A stretch of 52,923 bases of DNA from Prochlorococcus sp. AG-363-P08. GTDB taxonomy: Bacteria; Cyanobacteriota; Cyanobacteriia; PCC-6307; Cyanobiaceae. Position 1 is the stretch's first letter. Each line of letters starts with the position of its first letter. The position numbers and the translations under genes were made by a program. The DNA is taken from contig QCGE01000011.1 of the NCBI GenBank assembly GCA_003278195.1, positions 1 to 52,923 on the forward strand, in the 5' to 3' direction. Shown here piece after piece: positions 36,732 through 46,195 of the stretch. The notes beneath the pieces are model-generated. The model worked only from the letters and a program-made list of their open reading frames with translations. It did no database searches and had not been told where the DNA came from.

Positions 36732-37985
36732 TCAAGAAATCTCCTCACCGAGTTTTTCTGCCACCGTATTTACATCCTTATCACCTCTCCCAGAACAATT
36801 AATTACTACTTCATTTCCTTTTTTCAATGTTGGACAAAGTTTTTCTAACCATGCAAATGCATGTGCAGTTTCTAATGCAGGAATAATGCCTTCAAGTTCA
36901 CTTACTCTTTGCAAAGCAGCCAACGCCTCTTCATCAGTAACAGAAACATATTCTGCTCGACCTATTTCTGATAAATAACTATGTTCAGGCCCTACACCTG
37001 GATAATCCAAGCCAGCACTAATTGAATGGGCCTCCTGAACTTGCCCATCAGAGTCCTGAAGTAAAAAACTCATAGCCCCATGTAATACACCAGCTCGTCC
37101 CTGAGTAATAGTTGCAGCATGACGACCAGTCAAAACGCCATCCCCAGCTGCTTCCACTCCAATCATTCGCACAGAAGTTTTCTCCACAAATGGATGAAAA
37201 AGCCCCATTGCATTGGACCCTCCCCCAACGCAAGCAACAAGAACATCAGGCAATCGACCAAAGGCCTCATGGCATTGCTGCATGGTTTCTTCTCCTATTA
37301 CCGCATGAAAATCCCGAACCATCATTGGATATGGATGAGGGCCTGCAACGGATCCAAGAATGTAATGAGTGCTTTCAACGTTGGTAACCCAATCTCTAAT
37401 CGCCTCACTTGTTGCATCTTTAAGAGTTGCAGTACCTGAAAGCACAGGCTTCACAGTTGCTCCAAGCAACCTCATTCGAAAAACATTTAGAGCCTGACGC
37501 TGCATATCTTCCTTACCCATATAAACAACGCAATCAAGTCCAAAGCGAGCACAAACCGTGGCAGTAGCGACGCCATGTTGACCAGCTCCAGTCTCAGCAA
37601 TGATTCTCTTTTTCCCCATACGCAAAGCAAGCAACGCCTGACCTAAGGCATTGTTGATTTTGTGGGCTCCTGTGTGATTAAGGTCTTCACGCTTAAGCCA
37701 AATTCGTGGACCTCCATCGACTCTTGAATAATGCGATGTCAACCGCTCTGCTTCATAAAGCGGTGTAGAACGTCCTACATAAGAATGCAACAATCTATTC
37801 AGCTCTGATGTAAACGATTGATCACTCCACGCTTCTTTAGCAGCCTGCTCAAGCTCAGCGAGGGCAGGCATTAATGTCTCAGGTACATATTGTCCTCCAA
37901 ACCTGCCAAAGCGTCCCAACTTGTTTGGTCGAGAGCTAAGTGCCAAATCAAAATCATTATGCTCAGAGGAAAGACTGCTATTCAT
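36732..37985 (-). CDS. trpB: Tryptophan synthase beta chain
   Basis: 417-residue PLP enzyme joining indole and serine. PLP Lys is in [19 protein letters not shown] (about 102-120), the phosphate-binding loop in [14 protein letters not shown], and family segments [35 protein letters not shown] and [17 protein letters not shown] at 37985. trpA is not in the window, as usual for scattered cyanobacterial trp genes. It is divergent from the YciH-like gene. Confidence 0.95.
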   Translation of the reverse strand: MNSSLSSEHNDFDLALSSRPNKLGRFGRFGGQYVPETLMPALAELEQAAKEAWSDQSFTSELNRLLHSYVGRSTPLYEAERLTSHYSRVDGGPRIWLKREDLNHTGAHKINNALGQALLALRMGKKRIIAETGAGQHGVATATVCARFGLDCVVYMGKEDMQRQALNVFRMRLLGATVKPVLSGTATLKDATSEAIRDWVTNVESTHYILGSVAGPHPYPMMVRDFHAVIGEETMQQCHEAFGRLPDVLVACVGGGSNAMGLFHPFVEKTSVRMIGVEAAGDGVLTGRHAATITQGRAGVLHGAMSFLLQDSDGQVQEAHSISAGLDYPGVGPEHSYLSEIGRAEYVSVTDEEALAALQRVSELEGIIPALETAHAFAWLEKLCPTLKKGNEVVINCSGRGDKDVNTVAEKLGEEIS

Positions 37986-38035
37986 GAACCAAAAGATTGA
38001 AAATAAACATGTGTTCTGGGCTAGGAATTAAATCT

Positions 38036-38359
38036 ATGCCAAAAGGAAACTGGGTTGAATTCAATCATTCAGAGCTAACTCACGAAGCTCAAGCTAATGG
38101 GTCTAGCAATTCCAAAGCAAATCGTGAAGTTAGAGTCCAAAGGATTCGTAATAGCAAAGGAGGCAAAACAGTTACGGCAATAACTGGGCTAGAGCTAGAG
38201 AAAAATGAAGCTGTTCTGCTACTAAAAAAAATCAAAGCAAAACTCGGTACTGGCGGAACAGTCAAAAGCAACTGTCTAGAAATACAAGGAGATCAAGTCA
38301 TAAAGATCCTGAAGATTCTCAACGACGAGGGGTATCGCCCTAAACGTGCTGGTGGATGA
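38036..38359 (+). CDS. SUI1/YciH-family translation factor
   Basis: 107-residue protein with the SUI1 (eIF1-like) domain: REVRVQRIRNSKGGKTVTAI then ITGLELEKNEAVLLLKKIKA, the basic K-KLGTGGTVK loop, and the closing IQGDQVIKILKILNDEGYRP. Bacterial YciH is a non-essential factor linked to start-codon discrimination and stress. ATG at 38036 (MPKGNWVEF) is preferred over the in-frame ATG at 37997, because the longer form adds only a short unconserved lead. It is 52 bases upstream of cysC on the same strand and divergent from trpB. Confidence 0.88.
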   Translation: MPKGNWVEFNHSELTHEAQANGSSNSKANREVRVQRIRNSKGGKTVTAITGLELEKNEAVLLLKKIKAKLGTGGTVKSNCLEIQGDQVIKILKILNDEGYRPKRAGG

Positions 38360-38411
38360 TAAATAGTTTTCCATACTCATAGATAATTAGTTCTCTTTTC
38401 CTACTACTCAA

Positions 38412-39053
38412 ATGGCCTCTCCCTCATCCAACGCAAATTCGCAAAAAGCAACTAATGTCACTTGGCATAATGCTTCTGTTAACAGAGAAGCAATCTCTAA
38501 AAGAAGAGGACACAAAAGTGTAATTCTCTGGTTCACAGGCCTTTCTGGATCAGGAAAAAGCACTTTGGCAAATGCTGTAAATGCATCTCTATTTGAAATG
38601 GGCTTATCAAGCTATGTGCTTGATGGTGACAATGTCAGGCATGGGCTTTGTAAAGACCTTGGCTTCTCTGATTCAGATCGAGAAGAAAATATAAGAAGAA
38701 TTGGAGAAGTCTCAAAACTCTTCCTTGATTCTGGAGTAATCGTCTTAACAGCATTTGTATCTCCTTTTCGTGCCGACCGCGAGAAAGCAAGACAGCTGGT
38801 AGGAAGATCAGACTTCTTAGAAATATATTGTGCCGCAGATCTTGCAAGCTGTGAAAAACGTGATCCCAAAGGATTGTACTCAAAAGCACGCTCAGGAGAA
38901 ATCAAGGATTTCACCGGTATATCAAGTCCTTATGAAGAGCCAATCTCTCCAGAAATTAAACTAGATACAGGTAGATTAGACGTAGAAACTTCAGTCAAAA
39001 AAATTGTCCAAAAACTAATTACTCTTGAGTTAATACCTGACAGGAACATATGA
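38412..39053 (+). CDS. cysC: Adenylylsulfate kinase
   Basis: Phosphorylates APS to PAPS in sulfate assimilation; 213 residues. P-loop GLSGSGKST (about 44-52) after ILWFTG, followed by YVLDGDNVRHGLCKDLGFSD, REENIRRIGEVSKLFLDSGV, IVLTAFVSPFRADREKAR and the DPKGLYSKARSGEIKDFTGI lid. ATG at 38412. It lies downstream of the SUI1-like gene by 52 bases, and its TGA ends one base before the convergent purE stop. Confidence 0.95.
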   Translation: MASPSSNANSQKATNVTWHNASVNREAISKRRGHKSVILWFTGLSGSGKSTLANAVNASLFEMGLSSYVLDGDNVRHGLCKDLGFSDSDREENIRRIGEVSKLFLDSGVIVLTAFVSPFRADREKARQLVGRSDFLEIYCAADLASCEKRDPKGLYSKARSGEIKDFTGISSPYEEPISPEIKLDTGRLDVETSVKKIVQKLITLELIPDRNI

Positions 39054-39054
39054 C

Positions 39055-39615
39055 TCAGTCCATATCTTCTTGATATTTTTCAGCTCCCAAACTAAATAGT
39101 CTTGAGTCTTTATTTACAACATCATCATGCATGGATTTGCGGTAATTAGACAAACGTTTCCCTAAGTCATGGTCAAATGCAGCCAAAATCTCTATAGCCA
39201 ATAAACCTGCATTTAGGCCTCCTCCAATAGCAACAGTTGCGACAGGAACACCACCCGGCATTTGCAAGATTGAAAGCATTGAATCTATTCCTGACAAAGT
39301 CTTGCTCTTCACAGGCACGCCAATCACAGGTAAACAAGTCAATGAAGCAACCATCCCTGGTAAATGTGCTGCGCCTCCAGCGCCCGCAATGATTACCTTC
39401 AAACCTCTATCTTGGGCACCATTAGCAAAAGCCACCATCTCGGTAGGAGTGCGATGTGCTGACAAAACTCTGACTTCCACTGGAACGCCAAAATCATCCA
39501 AAATATCAACAGCAGGTTTCAAGGTTGCCAAATCAGAATCGCTGCCCATGACCACAGCCACTAAAGGATTTGATTCAGCGGCTTCACAAGGCACAAGAAA
39601 AGAAGCAGAGGACAC
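39055..39615 (-). CDS. purE: N5-carboxyaminoimidazole ribonucleotide mutase
   Basis: Purine-pathway mutase of 186 residues. Markers: [66 protein letters not shown] and [17 protein letters not shown]. Start is GTG at 39615, with 8 bases before nagA on the other strand, so the divergent promoters must overlap each other's coding regions. The N-terminal 16 residues are unconserved, so a later start is possible. Confidence 0.93.
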   Translation of the reverse strand: MSSASFLVPCEAAESNPLVAVVMGSDSDLATLKPAVDILDDFGVPVEVRVLSAHRTPTEMVAFANGAQDRGLKVIIAGAGGAAHLPGMVASLTCLPVIGVPVKSKTLSGIDSMLSILQMPGGVPVATVAIGGGLNAGLLAIEILAAFDHDLGKRLSNYRKSMHDDVVNKDSRLFSLGAEKYQEDMD

Positions 39616-39623
39616 TATGAATA

Positions 39624-40829
39624 ATGACGCGATTACAACCCTTTCGCATTAAATCTATGGATGACACACCAATGCGCAGGATCACCAACATTCGCCTTCC
39701 TGAACCAATAAGTACTCAAACTGAATCAAATCACTGGTGGATTGACTTAGACAAACAAAACAAAATAGTTGCACTGAAACCAATGCCATGCAACTCGTCA
39801 ATAAAAGGGGAGGATTGGGGAAAAGACCTTATAAGTCCGATGGGAATCGACCTTCAGATCAATGGAGGAATGGGCCTTAGCTTTAATAAATTAATTCAAA
39901 AAGACCTTACTAAATTATTAAAGCTTTTAGATAAGCTTTGGATTGATGGGGTAGAAGAAATTTGCCCAACATTAATAACCTGTGAAATTAATCAACTAAG
40001 AAGATCACTTTCTGTTCTTCATGAAGCACGCAAACACCATTCTGAAAACCGCTGCAAATTGCTTGGAGCACACCTTGAAGGACCATTCATAGCCAAGGAA
40101 AAAATCGGAGCTCATCCATTAAAGAATCTATGTCTACCAAGTATTTCTTCACTTGATGAAAGAATAAAAGGCTTTGAAAAAGAAATACTGATAATGACTT
40201 TGGCTCCAGAATTATCTGGCTCAAGCAAAGTCATTAAAAAGCTTCAAAAACTTGGAATCATTGCCTCACTGGGGCACTCAAGTGCAACGTCTGAAGATTG
40301 CAAGTATTGGTTCAAAAACGGAATAACAATGATTACCCACACTTTCAACGCTATGCAAGGTCTACACCACAGAGAGCCAGGGCCGATTGGTGAAGCAATT
40401 GAGAATGGCAACATCTTTTTTGGTCTTATAGCAGATGGAGTTCATATAAACCCTCTCATAGCATCTTTGCTGCACAGACTGGCACCTGAAAAACTTGTGT
40501 TAGTAAGCGATGCCCTATCTCCTTATGGACTCGGAGATGGAGAATATGCATGGAACGGAGATGCATTATTAGTTGATGGTCAGACTTGTCGAATACAAAG
40601 TGGACCATTAGCTGGAACAACCTTACCTTTGCTAAATGGATGCAAAAATCTTTCGCAATGGATTCAAAACCCAAAAGCAGCAATTTGGTCTTGCACTATT
40701 GCTCCAAGACAAGTCATTTATGGAACAATCCCATTGGAACAGCATTTTATTGGGAAACCTATAAAAAGATTTTTAAGATGGCATGAAAATCCAAACAACA
40801 AAACCCTTGAGTGGCATATAGCTTCCTAA
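39624..40829 (+). CDS. nagA: N-acetylglucosamine-6-phosphate deacetylase
   Basis: Amidohydrolase of 401 residues that removes acetate from GlcNAc-6-P, an amino-sugar recycling step. Metal and substrate residues are seen in [33 protein letters not shown] (metal Glu), [31 protein letters not shown] and [18 protein letters not shown] (catalytic Asp). A nagB-like partner is not in the window. ATG at 39624; later ATGs occur at about 39657 and 39672. chlM follows 30 bases downstream, probably with its own or a shared transcript. Confidence 0.9.
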   Translation: MTRLQPFRIKSMDDTPMRRITNIRLPEPISTQTESNHWWIDLDKQNKIVALKPMPCNSSIKGEDWGKDLISPMGIDLQINGGMGLSFNKLIQKDLTKLLKLLDKLWIDGVEEICPTLITCEINQLRRSLSVLHEARKHHSENRCKLLGAHLEGPFIAKEKIGAHPLKNLCLPSISSLDERIKGFEKEILIMTLAPELSGSSKVIKKLQKLGIIASLGHSSATSEDCKYWFKNGITMITHTFNAMQGLHHREPGPIGEAIENGNIFFGLIADGVHINPLIASLLHRLAPEKLVLVSDALSPYGLGDGEYAWNGDALLVDGQTCRIQSGPLAGTTLPLLNGCKNLSQWIQNPKAAIWSCTIAPRQVIYGTIPLEQHFIGKPIKRFLRWHENPNNKTLEWHIAS

Positions 40830-40859
40830 GATCCTGTTCAATTTCCCAACATTCAATCT

Positions 40860-41573
40860 ATGCCCATCGAAGAACTAGAAAACAGGAAAAAAGCCGAGAA
40901 GGCGGAAGTTACTCAATACTTCAATGAAACTGGATTCGAACGTTGGAATCGCATCTACAGCTCAAGTGATGATGTTAATAGAGTGCAACGAAATATACGC
41001 ATAGGGCACCAAAAAACCATTAATGATGTCCTGTCATGGGTAAATGAATCTAATAATATTAATGAAATTAATTTCTGCGATGCTGGTTGTGGTGTTGGAA
41101 GCATTTGCATACCTTTATCTCTTATGGGTGCAGGCTCAATTGTCGCTAGCGATATTTCACAATCAATGATCGAAGAGACAAAAAAACGCGCGGTAACTGA
41201 AGGTGTAAATATGAATAAATTATCTTTCCTAACCTCTGATCTAGAAAGCCTTAATGGCTCATTTCATACAGTAATTTGTCTAGATGTTTTTATACACTAC
41301 CCCCAAGATGCTGCTGAAGATATGGTACGTCATCTCTGCAATTTAACTGAGAATAGATTAATTGTTAGTTTTGCACCCTATACACCTCTATTAGCAATCC
41401 TAAAAAAGATAGGGCAAGCATTTCCTGGCCCGAGCAAAACTACCCGCGCTTACACACTTCGTGAAAAAGGAATCATTAAAGCTGCGGAAGCTTGTGGATT
41501 TAAACTTAAACGTAGAAAATTAAATAAAGCACCTTTCTACTTTTCACAACTTCTAGAGTTGCAAAAGATATGA
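40860..41573 (+). CDS. chlM: Magnesium-protoporphyrin IX methyltransferase
   Basis: SAM-dependent methyltransferase of chlorophyll synthesis, 237 residues. The SAM site is CDAGCGVGSICIPLSLMGA (about 78-96). Other family segments are EVTQYFNETGFERWNRIYSS near the N-terminus and VICLDVFIHYPQDAAEDMVR. The C-terminal YTLREKGIIKAAEACGFKLK supports ChlM over other methyltransferases. ATG at 40860. It follows nagA by 30 bases and converges on the RluA-like gene with 36 bases between stops. Confidence 0.93.
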   Translation: MPIEELENRKKAEKAEVTQYFNETGFERWNRIYSSSDDVNRVQRNIRIGHQKTINDVLSWVNESNNINEINFCDAGCGVGSICIPLSLMGAGSIVASDISQSMIEETKKRAVTEGVNMNKLSFLTSDLESLNGSFHTVICLDVFIHYPQDAAEDMVRHLCNLTENRLIVSFAPYTPLLAILKKIGQAFPGPSKTTRAYTLREKGIIKAAEACGFKLKRRKLNKAPFYFSQLLELQKI

Positions 41574-41609
41574 CTTGAATTTGGTAAAGATAAATTTTCA
41601 GAAATGATC

Positions 41610-42653
41610 TCATATTATATTTAGACCTAATTCATCGCTTGTCTGCAAAATCTTAGGAGGCAAGCATGAAAAAGTCCTAGGGTGGTTAGAGATTGGTAAA
41701 TTGACAATTTTATAGGAATGAAGGCAATAACCACCATTCCCAGGAGTTGATAGTTCAGAAACAGTTCTATCACATTTATAAAATGAATCGCCCTTCAAAG
41801 GAGTTCCTATACTCGCCAAATGTATACGAATTTGATGAGGTCTTCCTGTAAGTATAGAAATCTGAACTAAATCTGCATTTTCTCTCCTTTCTAAAATCTT
41901 TAATAACGAATAAGCATCTAATTTGCGGCCTTTAGAAATGGGATTCTTTTCATCTAAACTAGCTAGATAAGGAGCCCAGACTCTTCCAAGTATCGAATGT
42001 GATCTTTGCACTATAGGAGTGTCGATTAAAATTGAGTCCCCTACATTTAGGCCTGGATTTTTACAAGCTAATCCTCTATATATTTTTTGAAAATTATTTC
42101 TACGCTTGGTACTCTCAAAAAAAACCTTAGATATTTTAGACCTAGTAAACGACCTTCTTGAACAAACTAATAAACCCGAAGTAAAGCGACCTAAGCGATG
42201 GACAGGACAAGGAATATCCTCCTTACTTGATATATAAAAATATTTCCTAAAGAAGCTAGTCAGAGTATGTTCCAAAAATCCCCCTCCAGGGGTAACAGGC
42301 AATCCAGAAGGTTTATTAATAATAAGAAAATCTCCATTATCAAAAATGACTTCCCAAATCGAAGGGACCGCATCTTCACGCCACGATGGTCTTTGCCAGC
42401 AAAGTTCATCCCCTGTAATTATTATTCTGTCATTAGTAATTTTCTTACCATTTAAGGAAATTTGTCCAGCAGCTAATCTTTCTATCCATTGATCCTTTCT
42501 TGAATGGATATATTTGCAGGAAAAAAAATCAATGACATATTTACAATTGAAATCTGCAGATACTTTATTTCTATACAACCACCCTTCATTATTACTTCGT
42601 GGAAGCCATTCATTAATATCTAAATCCGAATATTCTACTTCCAACCTAATCAA
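41610..42653 (-). CDS. RluA-family pseudouridine synthase-like protein with Gly at the catalytic Asp
   Basis: 347-residue RluA/RluD-type protein. An S4-like RNA-binding segment (about 55-90, WIERLAAGQISLNGKKI) precedes the synthase domain: NGDFLIINKPSGLPVTPGGG (about 106-125), PVHRLGRFTSGLLVCSR (150-166), and the late LVQISILTGRPHQIRIHLAS. In the standard family motif HRLDxxTSG the Asp is the nucleophile-like catalytic residue; here residue 155 is Gly, encoded by GGT at 42191-42189. Rest of the fold looks intact, so the protein may bind RNA without isomerising, or use another residue. Start uncertain: TTG at 42653, overlapping the upstream regulator's stop by 8 bases. Confidence 0.82.
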   Translation of the reverse strand: MIRLEVEYSDLDINEWLPRSNNEGWLYRNKVSADFNCKYVIDFFSCKYIHSRKDQWIERLAAGQISLNGKKITNDRIIITGDELCWQRPSWREDAVPSIWEVIFDNGDFLIINKPSGLPVTPGGGFLEHTLTSFFRKYFYISSKEDIPCPVHRLGRFTSGLLVCSRRSFTRSKISKVFFESTKRRNNFQKIYRGLACKNPGLNVGDSILIDTPIVQRSHSILGRVWAPYLASLDEKNPISKGRKLDAYSLLKILERRENADLVQISILTGRPHQIRIHLASIGTPLKGDSFYKCDRTVSELSTPGNGGYCLHSYKIVNLPISNHPRTFSCLPPKILQTSDELGLNII

Positions 42654-43371
42654 CCAAGTTGTTCTCTAAAGCATAGCGGACCAATTCTGTTCGACTAGAA
42701 GTGCCGGTCTTATTAAATAATCTACTAACATACTTCTCAACATTCCGAATGGAAGTCTCCAATTGCCTTGCAATCTCCTTATTCATCAATCCCTCTGCAA
42801 CCAACTGTAAAACACTAGCTTCTCTGGGAGTGAAATTATGTACAACATTAGCTTTACTATTTTTCCCATCTACTTGCGCAAGCAAAGAACGAATTTCTGT
42901 TATTTGCCTAGCCATCTGTCCAACATCTGCATCTGCAAAACGTGCTGCTTCTACCAGCAATCTATCTTGCCTGCGAACAACATTACGAACACGAGCAACT
43001 AACTCCTCTGGATCAAAAGGCTTTGGTATGTAATCATCAACACCCGCTAGATATCCTTGGGTTCGATCAACAGTCATACCTTTGGCAGTTAAAAAAATCA
43101 CAGGGGTGCCAGCTAATCTTTCATCATTTCTCAATCGTTTCAATAACTCATAGCCATCACACCTCGGCATCATCACATCACTGATAACAAGATCAGGAAG
43201 CATTTGCTGGGCTTTCTCCCAACCTTCTTCTCCATCAACTGCAGTTGTAACTTCAAAACCTTCGTCCTCAAGATAAGCCTGCACAGCATTACGCATTCCT
43301 GGCTCATCATCAACGAGTAATAATCGATTTGCCTTTATCGTCTCTGTCGATCCATTAAAAGAATCATCCAT
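42646..43371 (-). CDS. Ycf29-like response regulator, NarL/LuxR type
   Basis: 241-residue response regulator. Receiver (about 15-132): acidic pair in LLVDDEPGMRNAVQAYL, phospho-acceptor D65 in VISDVMMPRCDGYE, T in IFLTAKG, K in PKPFDPEELVARV. C-terminal LuxR HTH (about 178-238): FTPREASVLQLVAEGLMNKE and IARQLETSIRNVEKYVSRLF. It resembles red-algal plastid Ycf29; targets unknown. ATG at 43371. The stop lies inside the start of the RluA-like gene (8-base overlap), so the two may be coupled. No kinase gene is in the window. Confidence 0.85.
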   Translation of the reverse strand: MDDSFNGSTETIKANRLLLVDDEPGMRNAVQAYLEDEGFEVTTAVDGEEGWEKAQQMLPDLVISDVMMPRCDGYELLKRLRNDERLAGTPVIFLTAKGMTVDRTQGYLAGVDDYIPKPFDPEELVARVRNVVRRQDRLLVEAARFADADVGQMARQITEIRSLLAQVDGKNSKANVVHNFTPREASVLQLVAEGLMNKEIARQLETSIRNVEKYVSRLFNKTGTSSRTELVRYALENNLVD

Positions 43372-43444
43372 TAGAAACTACTCATGTATTCATTAAAGTA
43401 AATCTAGAACGATTTCAAAGCATGCCAAAATCAACAACAAGCCA

Positions 43445-43462
43445 CAAGCTTATGGAAGCTTG
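43445..43462 (-). terminator. Inverted repeat at the 3' end of the exported-protein gene
   Basis: CAAGCTT (43445-43451) and AAGCTTG (43456-43462) are perfect reverse complements around ATGG, overlapping the TAA of the 43450-43992 gene. On the minus strand the hairpin is followed by a T/G-rich stretch rather than a clean U run, so it is a weak candidate terminator. Confidence 0.35.
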
Positions 43463-43992
43463 AGTATCTCTTGATTCTCAATGAGATTGGTTGAATAGCC
43501 TAAAGCCCGAGCTTTATTACCTAGTGTTGCCGGATCAACACCAGCCATCTCAGGGAAACAGGCCGCCCACCAAACCAAATGGTCTTCTCTATTAAATTGC
43601 GTAATCTCACCACCTGGATTCAAACGACGAACATAAATTGCTATGGAATCACGCTTCACCCTTAATGGTGTTTCATGATTACATCGAACTGATTCTGTAT
43701 GAACTTTCAACTCATAAGGCCATTCCTGCCAAAGCTTAAAGCGGCGCAAGGATTTATCAGATTCACCCTTTTCAACCTCATACATACCCAATAAATAATC
43801 CCCTCCAGCATGCGGCTTGATAAGCAATGTCAAAAGTTCAGGGGGACGTAACTTCTTTCTTTTCTCCATAGCCTCTTTACGTCCATAAGACTCTGCAGGA
43901 ATTCCTGCGAAACAGTACAAAGCAATCAGACTAAGTGCAATGAACCTGCTCCAGTAACGAATACCAGTCAAGAGAGGAAACTTTTCGATCAT
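43450..43992 (-). CDS. Exported or membrane-anchored protein of unknown function
   Basis: 180 residues from ATG at 43992. The N-terminus has a signal-like segment: positive/aromatic lead (IRYWSR) then hydrophobic FIALSLIALYCFAG and small residues (PAES), so it is probably exported. The mature part has WQEWPYELKVHTESVRCNHE, RVKRDSIAIYVRRLNPGGEI and HLVWWAACFPEMAGVDPATL, with two Cys that might pair. I recognise no family. Codon use looks like the neighbours. Its ATG overlaps the divergent desulfurase ATG within CATG; TTG at 43971, which keeps the signal segment, is an alternative that would remove the overlap. Confidence 0.65.
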   Translation of the reverse strand: MIEKFPLLTGIRYWSRFIALSLIALYCFAGIPAESYGRKEAMEKRKKLRPPELLTLLIKPHAGGDYLLGMYEVEKGESDKSLRRFKLWQEWPYELKVHTESVRCNHETPLRVKRDSIAIYVRRLNPGGEITQFNREDHLVWWAACFPEMAGVDPATLGNKARALGYSTNLIENQEILKLP

Positions 43993-45169
43993 GCAGCCCA
44001 ACTTAATCAAAAACCGTTTAGAGAGAGTTCCTATAGCCCTTGACTATCAAGCAACAACTCCTTGTTCAAAAGAAGTTCTTGAGGCAATGGCACCCTATTG
44101 GAATAAAGAATGGGGGAACCCTTCAAGTCGCCAACATAGCCATGGGCTTAGGGCCTCTGCAGCAGTAAATCTGGCGAGAGAAGAGTTAGCATCATGCCTC
44201 AAGATCACTCCTGATCGCATAATTTTTACCAGCGGAGCAACCGAAGCAAATAATCTTGCTTTATTAGGACATGCGAGAGCAATAGCAAAAGATCGCAAAA
44301 CAACTTGTCACTTAATTACCGTCTCAACAGAGCACCTTGCTGTGCTTGATCCTTTGAGACAACTAAATCATGAGGGATTCGAGTTAACTGAAATACGACC
44401 AAACAAAGATGGTCTGATTAACACAGGAAAATTAGTAGAGGCTTTTAGAAAGAATACAATTTTAGTTAGCATAATGGTCGCAAATAATGAAATAGGAGTA
44501 ATCCAACCAATCCAAGAAATAGCAAAATTATGTCAAGATAAAGGAATTACATTTCATAGTGATGCTGCACAAGCATTGGGAAATATAAGTCTTTCACCAG
44601 ACAAATTAAATCTTGATCTTATGAGCATAAGTGGACATAAAATTTACGGGCCTAAAGGCATTGGAGCTCTAATCAAGCGCCCAGGTATTCCATTAATTCC
44701 CTTACAATATGGCGGAGGCCAAGAACAAGGATTCAGAGCAGGGACACTTCCTGTTCCTCTGATTATTGGCTTGGCAAAAGCATCAAAAATTGCGGTCGAA
44801 ACTCTAAAAGATAATGAGAGAAAATCGAAAAACCTACGAGATAAGCTTTTAACTGAACTAAAAAGCCTTTTGCCTGATATTTCCATTAATGGTTCATTAG
44901 AGCATCGCCTACCAAATAATCTCAACATTACTGTACCTGGCGTAAAAGGAATTAACTTACATAGAGAGTTACGGAAAGTGATCTCATGCAGTACAGGATC
45001 AGCATGCTCACATGGTTCTCCATCACATGTCCTGAAGGCACTGGGGCTAAGTCCAAAGGAAGCATCTGCCTCCTTAAGACTTAGCATTGGAAGAGAAACT
45101 ACAAAAGAAGAAATAAAGATTGCTGGAGAAAATATTGCTCGAGTAGTAAACCATTTAAGAGTTCAATAA
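43991..45169 (+). CDS. Cysteine desulfurase, NifS/IscS type
   Basis: 392-residue PLP enzyme that takes sulfur from cysteine for Fe-S and other cofactors. Segments: ALDYQATTPCSKEVLEAM, IIFTSGATEANNLALLGHAR, PLP-binding Lys in SISGHKIYGPKGIGAL (about 215-230), and the reactive Cys in SCSTGSACSHGSPSHVLKAL (about 331-350). Cyanobacteria usually carry several paralogues and the sequence does not tell which role this one has; there is no iscU or sufU nearby. ATG at 43991 is the only start before the conserved core; it overlaps the divergent start of the neighbour. Confidence 0.93.
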   Translation: MQPNLIKNRLERVPIALDYQATTPCSKEVLEAMAPYWNKEWGNPSSRQHSHGLRASAAVNLAREELASCLKITPDRIIFTSGATEANNLALLGHARAIAKDRKTTCHLITVSTEHLAVLDPLRQLNHEGFELTEIRPNKDGLINTGKLVEAFRKNTILVSIMVANNEIGVIQPIQEIAKLCQDKGITFHSDAAQALGNISLSPDKLNLDLMSISGHKIYGPKGIGALIKRPGIPLIPLQYGGGQEQGFRAGTLPVPLIIGLAKASKIAVETLKDNERKSKNLRDKLLTELKSLLPDISINGSLEHRLPNNLNITVPGVKGINLHRELRKVISCSTGSACSHGSPSHVLKALGLSPKEASASLRLSIGRETTKEEIKIAGENIARVVNHLRVQ

Positions 45170-45236
45170 AAAAGACCAATGATAAAAATACAAATTAATC
45201 ATCAAAAGTTAATTGCAAAAGATTCTACTGAATAAC

Positions 45237-46154
45237 CTAGATTATTTTCTTCGCAATACGAAACTTTGCGCTTCTGCTTCTTGGGTTAAGAGCAATCTCA
45301 GAAGCACCTGCAGATATTGGTTTACGTGTAATCGGTTCCAATCGACTATCTCCAGAGAAGGCTCTTTTCACACGTCTATCTTCTAAAGAATGGAAACTTA
45401 CAATTCCAACCAAACCTCTTGGCTGCAACCAATCTGGAGCTTTACTTAACAATTTTTCAAGCGCAACCAACTCATCATTAACAGCAATACGCAATGCCTG
45501 AAATGTTCTAGTAGCAGGATGTATTCGACCAAAACGACTCTTAGGAGGGAAGCACCCAGCAACTGCATAAGCCAAAGCTTGAGTACCGGCATATGGGCCG
45601 TATTTTTCTAGATCTTGCTTTATTCGTCTTGCAATTCTTCTAGAGCGCTTCTCCTCACCATAAAAGTAAATAATGTCAGCAAGTTCACTCTCAGTTGAAT
45701 TCTCTAACAAGTCAGCCGCTGTCATCTCTCCCTCTAAATTCATCCTCATATCTAAAGGGCCATCTAGACGAAAACTAAAACCTCTAGATGCAATATCTAA
45801 CTGCGGACTACTTACCCCTAAATCAGCAAGAACAATTAAAGCCTCTTCAGGAGGAATGAAATCTGCAAAATTTGTGGACAGGATTTCCACTCGATCACCA
45901 AAATGACTTAAAGATTCAGAGGCTGCCTTCCTGGCAGTCGAATCCTGGTCAAGACCAATCAAACGCAAACTAGGAAAGGCTTGTAGCAATAATGCAGAAT
46001 GTCCTCCACCACCAAGAGTCGCATCAATCAAGATTCCCTCTGATAAACCTTCGCTAGAGAGTTCCTCTCCTATCAATCGAAGAATCTCTTCAGCTAATAC
46101 TGGGAAGTGTCTAAAATCAGAAAAAGATGAAATGGGTGATCTTTCATAAGTCAT
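45237..46154 (-). CDS. rsmH: 16S rRNA (cytosine1402-N4)-methyltransferase RsmH
   Basis: SAM-dependent methyltransferase (MraW) of 305 residues acting on 16S rRNA C1402. Markers: [15 protein letters not shown] at the start, [20 protein letters not shown] (SAM site, about 42-60), [38 protein letters not shown] and [15 protein letters not shown], with a C-terminal [23 protein letters not shown] at 46154. It is divergent from ndhH across a 41-base gap; the mraZ-ftsL neighbours seen in many bacteria are absent, as usual in cyanobacteria. Confidence 0.95.
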   Translation of the reverse strand: MTYERSPISSFSDFRHFPVLAEEILRLIGEELSSEGLSEGILIDATLGGGGHSALLLQAFPSLRLIGLDQDSTARKAASESLSHFGDRVEILSTNFADFIPPEEALIVLADLGVSSPQLDIASRGFSFRLDGPLDMRMNLEGEMTAADLLENSTESELADIIYFYGEEKRSRRIARRIKQDLEKYGPYAGTQALAYAVAGCFPPKSRFGRIHPATRTFQALRIAVNDELVALEKLLSKAPDWLQPRGLVGIVSFHSLEDRRVKRAFSGDSRLEPITRKPISAGASEIALNPRSRSAKFRIAKKII

Positions 46155-46195
46155 TCCTAATATCTTTCAAGTAGGTCTTCAGAGCAAACAGGGTA

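Noticed and set aside
44644-45087. Minus-strand 147-codon frame over the cysteine desulfurase
   Set aside because: It is the longest antisense frame, but it lies wholly inside a convincing gene and resembles no known family.
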